Below are positions 20,860 through 32,826 of a stretch of DNA of 64,000 bases, piece after piece. The notes below the pieces were generated by a model. That model was not told the origin of the DNA. It was given only the letters and a program-made list of their open reading frames with translations, and did not search any database. Position 1 is the stretch's first letter; the number at the start of each line of letters is the position of its first letter. The position numbers were made by a program, and so were the translations under genes. The stretch is taken from NCBI GenBank assembly GCA_026168455.1, contig CM047426.1, positions 80,689,986 to 80,753,985 of the forward strand. The letters are read 5' to 3'. This DNA is from Theocolax elegans. Lineage: Eukaryota > Arthropoda > Insecta > Hymenoptera > Cerocephalidae.

Positions 20860-23263
20860 GTATTCAGACCACCATTGTGTGGCATGCTCTAACAGCGGCT
20901 TGCGATGCCTCTATGGCCGTGAAGTTTAACCCTCGCGGCCGCCCACCGATAATCTGGTGGAGTGAGGACATCGCAGAAAAGAGACGTAAGTGCCTGCGTG
21001 CCAGAAGGCTGCACCAAAGAGCGAGGGGAACACCGCGGTTCCAAGATCGTTCCGCAGAATACGAACAAAAGCGGAGGGATCTCAAGGTGGCCATCAAGGC
21101 TGCCAAGAGAAGGTGTTGGCGGGAGCTCTGTGAGGAGGTGGACCACGACCTCTGGGGCAGACCGTATAAAACGGTTATGAATAAGATCAACCCCGGGGCG
21201 CTGTTGCACCCACCGACCCAGTTTTTCTGGACGGAGTCGTCCGCCACCTGTTTCCAGAACATCGGAAAAGGGCAGCAGAGACGGGCCTGATGGCCACCAT
21301 TGGTGCAGCCGAGTCGCCAGACATTAGTGAAGCCGAACTGAGGATGGCCGCTAAAGGTATTTCCGTACGTAAAGCCCCTGGGCCTGACGGAATACCTGGC
21401 CTGGCCGTCAAGAGAGCGGCGATGAGTGATCCGGGCTTGTTCCTGGACGCATTCAACGCATGCATAAGAGAAGGTTGGTTCCCGGCCCAGTGGAAGACGC
21501 AGAGGCTGGTACTCCTACCGAAGGGAAACAAACCCCCGGAGGAGCCATCATCTTACCGCCCGCTCTGTTTACTAGATATAGTCGGGAAGCTCCTGGAGCG
21601 GGTGATCTGTGCCAGGCTCGCAGCGGCCATCGGTCGGGCCGGAGACCTCTCCGACAACCAGTTTGGCTTCCGAAAGGGTCGATCGACCATGGACGCTGTA
21701 GGCAGAGTTGTTGGTATAGCCACAAACGCCATAAATGCTGGTCGGAGTGCAAGGCGGATGTGTGCCATCATCACCTTGGACATCCGGAATGCCTTCAACT
21801 CTGCCAGATGGGACGACATCATGCTGTCCCTGCAGCACTTCCAAGTGCCACTCTATCTCAGGAAGGTCACCTCGAGTTACCTGACTGACCGTACTCTGCT
21901 CTACGACACCGACGACGGTGTGCACTCCTACAACATCACGGGAGGCGTGCCGCAGGGTTCGGTCAGTGGGCCCCTACTCTGGAACGCTGTCTATGACGGC
22001 CTGCTTAGGCAGCAACTTCCGGAGGGTGTCTCGATGGTGGTATTCGCGGACGTCTCTATAGAAGTGGTCGCCACTTGGTTGAGAGACCACGGACTTAGTC
22101 TGGCGGCGGAAAAAACGGAGACGGTGCTCATCTCTCGCACAAAAAAGGAGAGGACCGCCACCTTCACGGTAGGTGTAGAACGGATACGGTCGGTGAAAAC
22201 GTTGAAGTATTTAGGGGTCACACTAGACGCGCGGCTGTCGTTCAAACACCATCTCGCGAACGCAGGCTCAAAGGCGGCAAAGGTGGCCCTTGCGTTGGCT
22301 GGCATCATGCCCAACATCGGGGGACCCCAGCAACCGCGAAGGTCCCTCCTTGCCTCGGTGGTAAGCTCCGTAATTTTATACGGAGCTCCTATCTGGGCTG
22401 ATGCCCTGAACAGGCACAAGAGCTTTAGTGCTCCGTGTCAGAGAGCCTACAAGATAGCTGCGCTAAGGGTGGCCCGGGCGTACCGAACCGTATCTGACAT
22501 TGCGCTCTCGGTGATCGCGGGGACCGCCCCCTTCGACCTGCTGGCAGCCGAGAGAGCTGAAAGACAGCGTGAGGGTGGGCGACGCGTAGAAGAGAATCGC
22601 TGCCATAACCGATGGTCATTGCGGACCGTAGAGGAGTGGCAGCGGAGATGGGACTCAGCCAGGGACGGCCGCTGGACCTACCGCATCATCCCGCGGATCC
22701 GGGAGTGGGCGAGCAGGAAACACGGCTTCGTCAGTTTCCAGCTTACCCAGGTGTTGACCGGGCACGGATGCTTCCGTAGCTACCTATTTCGTATAGGGGT
22801 CTACGGCAGCGCAGAGTGCCCGGCTTGTCCAGGAGTAGACGAAGACGTGGAACACGTCCTCCTACGGTGTCCTCGTTTCAGGGAGGAACGGGACCAATTT
22901 CAAATCACTTGGGGCGGTCCCCTCACCCCTGAGGGCATCGGGGCGTGCCTGCTTGGCTCCCAGGAGGGATGGAACGCGGTAGTGACCCTCTGTACGTCCG
23001 TAGTGGACAGGCTGGGTCTCATCAGAAGAGACGAGGAGAGAAAAGTTTCGATAGCAGGAGTGGTGGGCTAATCTAGCCGTTGCCTCCCCCCGCGAAGTAA
23101 TGCCTTGCGGCGGTTTCCGCGGGGGAATAAAGGTAAGAAAAGAGGTGGAGTTTTAGTGGGTATGTCTATCGACATCCTTCGGTAGGAGAGTCCCACACAC
23201 GGGGAGTCTCGCATGGCTCCAGTCATGGTGCATTAAGCATTTCTCCACCTCTTCGGAAAAAAA

Positions 23264-23270
<7 letters not shown>
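20860..23270 (+). mobile_element. 5'-truncated R1-clade non-LTR retrotransposon
   Basis: Only the ORF2 segment after the endonuclease, the RT and the 3' end remain. Two frames (20877-21290 and 21290-23071) join through a frameshift near 21225. RT motifs include RKAPGPDGIPG, QFGFRKGRSTMDA, LDIRNAFNSARW and GGVPQGSVSGPLLWN. The C-terminal CPACPGVDEDVEHVLLRC is the CCHC zinc finger usual in R1-clade ORF2. The active-site block reads VFADVSIEVV: after FAD (codon 22049-22051) an in-frame deletion has removed the second aspartate and a following stretch, so the RT is dead. A ~190-base 3' UTR and a (CA)n(TA)n tail follow. Confidence 0.88.
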
Positions 23271-23308
<38 letters not shown>

Positions 23309-23310
23309 AA
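23268..23310. repeat. (CA)n(TA)n microsatellite at LINE 3' end
   Basis: An A-run passes into CACACA and then TATATA directly after the LINE 3' UTR, probably grown from its A-rich tail. Confidence 0.85.
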
Positions 23311-23566
23311 ATATTACAAGCATTTCTAAAATTTTTCGCGGTCCTCAGATACCGCAAATATTTGAGTAAGGTATTAATTCTTAAATAAAAGTAATAAAAT
23401 TGAATAAAGAGGTTATTATTATTACAATTAGACATTAATGCCTTTCTTACATATTAAGCGTATAACTCACCACAAGGTAATAATACAACCAAGTACACAA
23501 ATAAATATTTTCACGATTTACAAAATAATTACGGTATAGATTCATGTTAATTCTTCTTTCTTCAAT

Positions 23567-25207
23567 ATAAATAACGATTCCAGGTCTTTGTAGGATTATC
23601 TGGTGACGCACGCCGCGTGACCCCAAAAAACTGGGGGTCAGGGCCACGTTTTTATGACGATGAGGCGTGGTACAAGACATTTCCCACGTCTCAGCAGCAT
23701 CTCCCAAACGATGCAATATCTGAACCACGTCGAAGATGATCTAAATAAATATTGAATTGAAAACAATTATTTAATTCATCAAAGGTAAAAATAAGTAATA
23801 CTAGCGCGCGCTCACCTGATGCAGTTTCCAGGAATCATCCGGGTGAACAACCATCCACAGTTTATAGACCCCTGGACGGCCCCAATGAACCAGGCTGCAA
23901 GAGTCCAAATAGCCATCCTCCAGATGGATCTCAGAAAAGGACCCATCCCCAGCGAGGTAAAAACTCGGGACATTAATATCTGGGGATGGCAAGACGTATC
24001 TGTTTTCGTCGCAACTTATATTCCACAGCACCCCTGAAAGGACCGAGGTTAGATTTACCAAACGACCACAAAAATTCATAGCGAATATGCTGGTATGCCC
24101 ATTGGCAGCCGCCCAGAGAACACTGTTAGTAATGGCATCTAAATCACTATGACTCACAGGAGGCCTGTGAGGACGAACAACCTATAAAAGCCCTTTGACA
24201 ACCACAATTTCATAAAAAAAGCATCAAAATGGAATTATACATACATATAAGGTAGCGGCAATCCCTTGGCTTCCACCTGGAAGATCAGGCAACGCTTTAT
24301 CATTGATACAGAAACCCACCACCGGAGTGGTGCGCATGGCCAATTGTGTGAAAGGAATCTGCTTACTGCGTGTAATATTGTCAAGGATTCGACCCGACTG
24401 AGTCGAATTAAGAGGTTCAGTAGCACCTGCAAACTAAAAAAAAGGGAGAAAGAGGAAATAAATAAATAAAATAATAATTGTAAAATATATAATTATCGGT
24501 CTTTCCAAACTAAATGCTTTATTTTTGGAATAAAGCAGGCCCATTATACCATTTGTCCACCAGGGTTGGTGGAATTTCCCAGAGTAATGGCCTTTTTCAA
24601 AAATTAAAACAAAAATTAAAGGCGTTTCGTCCTCGATCACCAGTTTGGACTCTGATCCCAGAGCACTCTGGCTGGTGGTCTTTCCCACCGCTAGATGGAG
24701 ACGACTTTACTCGTTGGAGAGATTGTCGTCCTCTATATATATAGCCGCATAACATCTTGCTGGCGTCGCAGTTCATCTTGCAACAGGCGTCTAAGGTATG
24801 ATCTCCAGTTCCTTACTGAGGAGTCCAAACTGGGGATCGAGGATGGAAACGCCTTTAATTTTGGTTTTAATTTTTGAAAAAGGCCGTTACTCTGGGAAAT
24901 TGCACCAACCATAGTGGATAAAGGGTATAATGGGCCTGCTTTATTCCAAAAATAAAGCCTTTAGTTCGGAAAGACCGATAATTATATATACATTATCACC
25001 GAACGTTTAAATTCATTTTGTTTTAATAATTGTAAAAAATTGACTGCCAGAGGCATATTCTGTAACACTAACCACGTGTACGAAGTGCCGTGCCGCAGGC
25101 CCTCGAAGCTCCCTGATGAGCTTCAGAGCTGCACTCAAGGGAGTAGTGACCGAATAATATACAAACTCCAGCCGCTCTCCGCCAAGAAATATTTCAGCTT
25201 CACTCAT
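23567..25207 (-). pseudogene. JmjC-domain (Fe(II)/2-oxoglutarate oxygenase) gene, 3' end missing
   Basis: Four minus-strand exons with good splice signals are visible: 25207-25073 (ATG start, MSEAEIFLGGERLEF), 24433-24245, 24181-23816 and 23740-about 23567. Exon 2 reads TQLAMRTTPVVGFC. Exon 3 holds GSFSEIHLEDGYLDS and HWGRPGVYKLWMVVHPDD, the metal-binding HxE and the G-PK-W-V pattern of JmjC histone demethylases. Exon 4 holds RHKNVALTPSFL and HQIILQRPG. The expected second histidine block after QRPG is not found, and the R1-like LINE lies 300 bases beyond. The gene is therefore either interrupted or continues elsewhere. Donors are CAG|GTGAGC (23815) and TAT|GTATGT (24244). Confidence 0.6.
24480..24990. 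repeat. Intronic long inverted repeat (hairpin)
   Basis: Arms of about 175 bp (24480-24655 and 24815-24990) are ~90% complementary, sharing AATTATCGGTCTTTCC and GGAATAAAGCAGGCCCATTA. The loop is about 160 bases. It lies between exons 1 and 2 of the JmjC gene, so a pre-mRNA would fold into a long hairpin. Confidence 0.75.
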
Positions 25208-25319
25208 TTTTTTTGTTGTTTCCCGTTAAACAAACGAGCGGCCAAAATATTGTGGAACCTAGAAAGAAAAGATAAAAAAATCCTACCGTTCAAGACCTGT
25301 TGAGTCAATTTGGTCCAAG

Positions 25320-26760
25320 ATAGAAACGTTTACGTCTTTATTTGTATAGAAGATATAAAAAAAAAAATATTTTCTTCGGTCAAAATCGGTTGAAAATTGG
25401 CCGAGTATTCAATTAACTTAATTACATACATATATATACATACGTACTTTCTCAAAAACACTAAAAATTGACTTATTTACAGTGTCACATTTTTTTGCAA
25501 TGGTGAAAATATAAGGCACTCACGTGTAACGATTACGCCTGATAATATGAATAAAGAATCACAATAACTATGAAATCATCCTACAATTATATTTTTAAAT
25601 AGATGCAAAATTTATAAAAGAAAAGAAAAATAATAAGTAATAATACTAATTAGCATTAATGGTAATAATAAAGGTAAATATTAATAAAGAAATTAACACA
25701 AATTCAATTCGGATAATAGTTTAATGTAATAAAATACAAAAGGATAAGAAAAAAAACGTAAAAGTGTTTTGCGTAACGAAATAAATCAGCCTCATAAACA
25801 TTACAAATATTACATATACTTACCAATATACTTATCAGTCAGAAACCATCAACCTCCCGTATCTTTATAAACCGTAATATTAACTAAAAAAAAAAAACAG
25901 AAAAAAACTGATATCTCAAAACAAGGAACGATATGAGAAAATATTTTTTATTAAAGTATAATTAAAATAAACGTGAATTACCGCACATTGAATAACGCAA
26001 TACTGACGACTAACCAGCGTTAAAATGTCATTATCAAAAATATATGCTTAAAACTATACCGTCGCGCAAAACGATTCTCGAGAACACACACATATACGCG
26101 ACACATCATACCCAAGAGCTGCTCCGTTCCGAGATCACTCACACGAATCAATTAAAACGACGTATATATATATATACATAAAATAACACACTAATCTCGG
26201 GGAGCAACTGCACTCACACCACTAAAAGAAGTCGTGCCATAATTCTTACTATACTTAAACAGAAAAAACCTAAGACAAACTCCATTGATAAATAAATTTT
26301 TTTCGTTAAAACAAAAAATAGAATAACATCAAAAATATTAAAGATTATTAATAGCAGCAAAATCTATCTTCATAAACAATAAACAAAATTAAGGAAGCTT
26401 TTACATCTTTTTAATAATTGTTTATAATGATTGAAAGAATTTCGTAACTTTTGAAATATTGTTATTAACCTTATTTTAAAAATGTTCAGTTTAATTATTT
26501 TGCAACGTAATTCCTTATCTAGCTATGGAACATCAGTCACATCGGTTCCCTTTTATTTTAAATAATAGAATTATAGTAGGATGTTTCAGGAAGACGTATC
26601 TGATCAAATATATAAGCCAAGATATTAACAGTGACAACAATAAGAGTAATTTAAATATCGAAAAAAAAGAATATAGTAACAATTACTAAATAACGGGGAC
26701 AGCCTTACAAAATTTTTTTAAAATATAAAAGAGAGACTGCATTAATGCAGTTGAAATTCC

Positions 26761-26799
<39 letters not shown>

Positions 26800-27030
26800 T
26801 AACCTCAAAAAGTGAATTTTTCCATATTTTTTTCAACACCAGCTGGGTTTATCGCTATATAACTCAAAATCTATCAACTTTTACTATAGAACATTATATG
26901 TAACATTCGTTGCTAATTATATCTAGAATTTATTCCTCTGGGTTAGAATTTCTAATCTCAAGGTCAATGTTACATAAACTACATGTCAATATTCAACTTG
27001 TAAAAAGTGCAAGTGCGCCACCTTTGATTT
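25320..27030. other. AT-rich stretch without recognised gene
   Basis: Nothing coding is supported. A (TA)n run lies at about 26763-26798. The remainder is A/T-rich with many stop codons in all frames. Confidence 0.5.
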
Positions 27031-27036
27031 TTTCAT

Positions 27037-27296
27037 CCAAAAGTCTAAAAGAAAGCTTGGAGCAATACCTTTCAAATGGTCTGTAGCATTTTTATGGCCT
27101 CCAATTCTGTAAAAAGTCATGACAATTTAAAGAAAGACAAAAAATTCACAAAAATTAACATGGTAATTCCCATTTAAATTTTTAAAAAAATTTCGTGTTT
27201 CTTTAAATTGTCATAACTTTTTACAGAATTGGAGGCCATAAAAATGCTACAGACCATTTGAAAGGTATTGCTCCAAGCTTTCTTTTAGACTTTTGG
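27037..27296. repeat. 260-bp inverted repeat
   Basis: CCAAAAGTCTAAAAGAAAGC at 27037 is mirrored by its complement ending at 27296, and the ~105-base arms are almost perfect. A ~50-base AT-rich centre separates them. There is no ORF. It could be a small MITE; flanks show no convincing target duplication, and a (TA)n run follows. Confidence 0.75.
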
Positions 27297-27507
27297 AATC
27301 TATATATATATATATATATATTAATAGTATTAATATTTCTATATGTGCGTCATTATGCAAACAGAACAAAATTAATAGAACTACATTACTACTACTACTA
27401 CTACAATATTAGAATGCTACACATATATCGAAATGCACACATGGATTATATACCAAGTTTTATGACTGGACAATGCTTAGTGTAAATCATACTCAGATTT
27501 TTAATTT

Positions 27508-27720
27508 AAAAAATATGCATATAGTTCCCCCACACAAAGCGAACACAAGCATTCAAGAGATGTTGGAGTCTCAGATTCTTGGTCGCATCTAAGTCATGAA
27601 AGACTGTGCACGCATAATCAAAGTGTGGGAGAACAAGCGCCTCGACTAGATGTTTCCGGTTTTGGCGCGAGAGTGCTCGTCTGAAAAATCTCAAGGAGTG
27701 AAGGACTCCATGAAAGAGAG
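27508..27720 (-). mobile_element. LINE fragment (RT thumb/C-terminal region)
   Basis: The frame reads FRRALSRQNRKHLVEALVLP then HFDYACTVFHDLDATKNL, matching the segment after the RT of the larger copy on its right. It is truncated at both ends, with a (GA)n-rich stretch upstream. Confidence 0.7.
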
Positions 27721-27764
27721 AGACAGAGAGACAGAGAGACAGAGAGTCACAGAGAGTGAGAGAG

Positions 27765-29634
27765 AGATTGATTGATTGATTGAATAATTTTATTCGGTCT
27801 TTGGGATTTAAACCCCGTAGGCACTCACTATGATAAATACAATTAGCAAAATACAAATTTTTTAACAATAAATAGTATAACAATAATAACAATAATAAAA
27901 TAAACTACAAAAAGTCGTTTAAAATATAACAAAATAAGTTAACAATATTAGTAATAGGATAAAAATAATAAAATAATAAAACATTAGCAATGTATTCTAT
28001 TCTATTTCATTTGATTTTATTCGAGGCGAGGGATCAGCGGTGGGGTTATCCCCTCATATTGCATCCTGGTGGCCCAGGCAGTTTGGTCGAGTTCAAACAA
28101 ATAGTGAAATAATGAATTTTTAAATTTGGCGATGGGTGATTTCTCAAATGCATGTGGAGGGAGTTCATTTATGATCTTGGATGAGGTGATGATGAATGAT
28201 TTATTTAAAGGCTCCGTACGAGGAGGGAGGTAGTTTAATGATATTGATGGTTGACGAGTGGAAGTGCGGTGATTATGTTGTGAGGTATTTAATTTGATGA
28301 AATGATTTGCCAGATAACTAGAAGAGTTATGAGAGATGATGCTAAAAGCAAGTGAGCCGATGATGTATGAGCGCCTGAACGGGACTGAACCACCTGAGAC
28401 CTAACCTATACGGAGTGACGTGCTCTCTTCTCGGTAGGTCCCCCCTCGGCAGACCGCACACGCATAATAAAATGAGGAAAGACAAGTGTTTCTACCAGTC
28501 TCTTTCTAAGACCACGTGACAAAGTTTTTCTATAATATCGCAATGAGTGTAAAACACCATGCACACGACTCGAAATAGATGACACTTGTCTTGCCCAATC
28601 AAGAGATGGAGTAATCATGACCCCGAGCGACTTAACCTCACATTCATATTCCAAGAAGTCCGTTTCCAGCCTTACCTTAGGGACAGTGTTAAAGTCGATG
28701 CGCGATAAAAAAGCCTGACTACCCAGAATCATAACCTTCGTTTTTTTAACATTTAACTTAAGTCCGTTTTTGTGAGCCCATAGGGCTATTGCATTTGCAT
28801 CCTGTGTAATACGCTGCACTCCCATTTCAAATTCCGCAGGAAAAAACGAATGGTAGACCTGGGCATCATTAGTAAATAGCATATAGTTGCTATGTGTAAG
28901 TACTTTCGGCAGGTCATTTATAAAGATAGAAAAAAGAATCGGGCTAAGAACACTGCCCTGAGGCACACCAGCATTAATTTTCAGCCAATCCGAAAACTCG
29001 CCAGATTCATTCTTCACAGCATGCATGCGACCCACAAGATACCGATAAAACCATGTTAGCACGTTATCAGAGCAACCAATATCACTTAATTTTTAATTAA
29101 TTTATCATGGGGTACTGTGTCAAAAGCCTTGGAGAAATCAAACAGGACAAGAATCGTGATCTTTCTGGCGTCAATGGCTCTCCTAACATCATCAAGAACA
29201 CCCAGGAGTGCCGTCTGGGTACTATGTCCCTTACGAAAACCTGCCTGTCTCTCAATGAGAATATTATTCTTCTCTAGGTATTCAGATAATTGATTATGCA
29301 CAAGTCTTTCTAAGATTTTCGAAAGTTCACAAAGCTTTGCAATCGGCCTTGTGTCAGAGCACGATTCCACCCTGCCCGACTTCGCCAAAGGACACAGTAG
29401 CACTCTCTTCCAGTATTCAGGATAATATCCAGCTAAAAGCATATCGTTAAAAACATCCACGAGGTGCAGAGTTAATTGAGGCTCTAACAACTTTAGCATT
29501 TCCACGGATATGCCATCAATCCCCACTGCCCTCGAGGATGCTCCCCGAATTGCGTTTTGAATTTCTTTTGCAGTGATATTGGAGAAATGAAAAGAGGAGG
29601 AGGAGGGTGACAAGGGACATGAATTACATAAAAA

Positions 29635-29640
<6 letters not shown>
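27765..29640 (-). mobile_element. Jockey/CR1-like LINE copy (RT and 3' end)
   Basis: This copy begins inside ORF2 at the RT N-terminus (29613, AVGIDGISVEMLK). RT blocks include RQAGFRKGHSTQTAL and FDFSKAFDTVPHDKL, followed by a stop near 29086. The second part resumes at 29062 with INAGVPQGSVLSPILFSIF. The active site reads YMLFTNDAQVY: FADD has become FTND, so one catalytic aspartate is asparagine. The C-terminal region is frameshifted near 28450 and continues to about 28020. The 3' UTR holds CGGTCTTTGGGATTTAAACC (plus strand) and ends in a (CAAT)n tail at 27765-27783. The 5' break sits at a (GA)n run. Confidence 0.82.
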
Positions 29641-29676
<36 letters not shown>

Positions 29677-29690
29677 GAGAGTGAGATAGA
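29640..29690. repeat. (GA)n microsatellite
   Basis: Uninterrupted GAGAGA run followed by GTGAGA and GATAGA variants. It marks the 5' truncation point of the adjacent LINE copy. Confidence 0.9.
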
Positions 29691-29699
29691 GGGTTACTA

Positions 29700-30235
29700 A
29701 TAGATACAGAAATAAACACCAAACAAATAAAATTTATTTTACATTATTTATTATTCAACATACTTTATTTTTAATAGAATTACATTTTTTTATAAAATTA
29801 TCTATTTTTTCTTCAGTTCTTCCGATTCTTGTAAAAGTGTATTTGAATCGCTTAACATGTAGTGGATCTTTTCCACTATCCCAATGTTTCTTGAAGCTGT
29901 AATTAGAAGTTACTACTCACAGTCTAAACTACACCGCCAAAAAAAAGTGTCATCTGTATTAGCCATCTTAGTGCAAGTTAGGCTATAAATTAATACCTTT
30001 CATCATTACAAAACACAAATATATATATATATCCACAATCCACAGTTAATTATCTAGTCAACTTAATATTTTACTTAAGCAGATGGAAGCGCATATTTTA
30101 AGGTACGAATGCTTGAGGAAATGCATAGCAAATTAAGATACAAAGGCAAAACACAAGTCAAGCTAATTAATAGAACACTCCTTAGTATAAAACAAAATAA
30201 ATATCTGTTAAACATAATATAAATACAGTGGAATA

Positions 30236-30294
<59 letters not shown>

Positions 30295-30600
30295 CTTATG
30301 CAATTTACAACAAAGTAAAATTTATATAATTTTATCTAAAAATTTTGTTAATTATGTAAAAGATGGGGGAATATGTAACATGTAAATAAGTAATCAAAAT
30401 TAAAAGTTAGGAAAAGAACGATAATTTCTTAAAAAGTTAAATATTATAATTCCATTATTTTTTTGTATATAACTTGAATCTATAGGAAAAACAGGAAGAT
30501 GATAGAATTAGGAAATTGAATCGACAGAAAATTGACTGGTGCTTGTAGACTAAATTTATTTGAATAATAAAAAGAAAAAAGTGAAAAACAATTATATACG
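29700..30600. other. AT-rich stretch with (CA)n(TA)n
   Basis: No gene is recognised. A (CA)n run at about 30238-30260 passes directly into (TA)n to about 30291. Confidence 0.55.
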
Positions 30601-30610
30601 AAAATAATGT

Positions 30611-31276
30611 TTAATCATTGTCGTCATTAAGCAATCGGAACCAACACACTTCTGTATGCCGAAGCCAATCAGACCCTTCTATCAGTTCTCGACAGTCTTG
30701 ATCAGAATACCGACAAGGAAATACGTGGATGTTCGCTAAGCGCTGCAAGTGCGGGATCGGACGATCCGGGCGCGGAGCCCTGCAGGGCGCGCAGACCTCC
30801 ACGCGCTGGAGACATGGGACTCACATGCTATGCCCATTTTCACACACTAAACAGTGGTCAGTGATGTAATCGTCGCAAATTGAGCACTCAAAAATCGCGC
30901 GGATTGCCATCGGAATTTCCATCGACCATGTCTAAATCACCGGCGGTACTGCGAGACGATCTACCACCTCGAATCGGTCCTCGAACGCGCTATTATATAA
31001 AAAATAAAATATCATATAACTGCCAAATATAAATACGAACAAAATAGGAAAGTGACAGTCTAACTTACGGGAGAATGGTAATGACCACGTCTAGCCCCAC
31101 GGTGAGAAGCATGCCGATAAGGTCGCCCACGTCCGTATCTAGGATAAGATGTCGACGGCTGAGGGGTTCGAGTGACCTCAACTAGGCCAGTAGGTAGAGG
31201 CAAGAGTATCCACCCTGCAGCCAGCTCGGGAAGAGGCAGGTTTGGTGGGAGCCGAGCACCCCGACGGTTCGCCATA
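30611..31276 (-). pseudogene. RING / Seven-in-absentia-like E3 ligase, disrupted
   Basis: Exon 1 (31276-31071) encodes MANRRGARLPPNLPLPEL and an Arg-rich stretch ending at a GTAAGT donor. Exon 2 starts near 30986 after ATAG. It then shows CSICDDYITDHCLVCENGH (near 30897-30841), followed by VPCLQR and EVCAPCR, a RING/Siah-type cysteine-histidine series. FPCRYSDQDCRELI and HTEVCWF are like the SIAH zinc-finger region. A TGA interrupts the RING just after GHSM, where a cysteine is expected, and a one-base shift separates the exon 2 start from the RING frame. The protein stops early at 30611. Siah ligases ubiquitinate substrates; this copy is probably inactive. Confidence 0.5.
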
Positions 31277-31299
31277 CCAAAATAGAAAAAGATTTCTAA

Positions 31300-32695
31300 A
31301 TAGACGGATTTTTCCTTTTTCTCTTCTTTCCTCCACTACCCTTCTTCTCAGAGAAAACTCAGTATTTGCAATAAGGCACATCGCAAAAAAAAGAGAAAAA
31401 ATAAAAAAAGGGAAAACGAAATATGAAAAAACTATACGCTTTTACATTGCAGGCACGATTGATAAATATTTAAAATATAAAAGATAGTAATATTTAGAAG
31501 TTACTAAAAAAAATATAAATTTTATTTAAACCAGTAGGTATTGGTTTTTCGATTGGCTTGTTTTCTTATATATTACTTACAAGCATACTTACATTCGTAA
31601 AAACGTTTAAATTGACTCATTTTACTAATTATTTACAGTATTACATGTTCCACAATGATCATATATTTATGTGTGTGGAATATATGATTCCAAAAAGAGT
31701 AAACATGTAGTATAATTTCGTTATATATAAGAATGATACATTTTATTTTATAATGAAAATATGGCTCAAATCAGAAAATATTGCGTAAAAAAAATTTATG
31801 TTATATAAAATATACAATATGCTTTATTAAGCGAGACTTATAATATATAATATTATGCTATAATTATTAGGCTTATAATTAATTTTTCATTTTCTTAAAG
31901 AAATAAGACTTAGCGAAACAACAAATTGATTTGTCATAAAGGAAATATATTGTAAACGCAAATTGCATTTCAAGGAATGAAATTAGAAAACCTTGTCTTT
32001 TTTATTATTTAAAACTTTTTCTCATTTTTTATTTATACATATAAGTATATAAGAGACATTCGCTATCAAAGTTACAATAGCAGAAGGCTAGATTTAAAGT
32101 TCCCAGACAATGAGAAAAAAATTATTAATATTATCTCGTTAATGTAAACCTCTATAAATCAATGATAGCTGCGCTGATGAGTTATTTCCCCATCTTTCCC
32201 TCTAAAATCAATAAATGATTGTGACACATAAAAAAAGCAATACTACGATGGACAAAATTACAGATCACATGCACGGATGTGTATGTATATATATATATAT
32301 ATATATACACATACACACACGCGTATATTCGTCAACATATTCGCACCGATGTGAAAGTATGCTTACGTACGAACGACTCCTGTAAGCACCGCTGAATAGT
32401 TAATTAAAATAAACCATTAATAGTTAGCGTAAGGAAAATAAATAAATCATACGTGTATCTGTGGAAACCACTGTTAATAATACTGAACCATCCAATCACC
32501 ATAAGACTTGATAAAAAAAAAATAAATAAATAAAAAAAACGCATTCTCGCACCATGAAAACTTAGTATTGCTAAATAACACACATGGTTTACAGAGGGTG
32601 AATATTAATATAATGTTATTTTTCTTTTGTGTACAAAACTTATATAATACTTTTAAAATTTACTTTTATGAATTAAAATCATTTAATCTCTAAAT
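31300..32695. other. AT-rich stretch without recognised gene
   Basis: No gene or element boundary could be supported. A (TA)n(CA)n run lies at about 32281-32320. It separates the two parts of the LINE region and may include unrecognised insertions. Confidence 0.5.
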
Positions 32696-32826
32696 GGATC
32701 ATTTGTCTTGTAAATCGTAATCATAATCTATGGGAGAGCTCGAACTACGAAACAGCCTGAAAGCAGCATTTCTGGCCTTAATGTTAGATCTAATCTCCTG
32801 CGTAACTCAAGGCTTATGCTTATTTC

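Noticed and set aside
20864..22619. Long antisense ORFs across the R1-like LINE
   Set aside because: Shadows of the GC-rich RT coding strand with no independent motifs.
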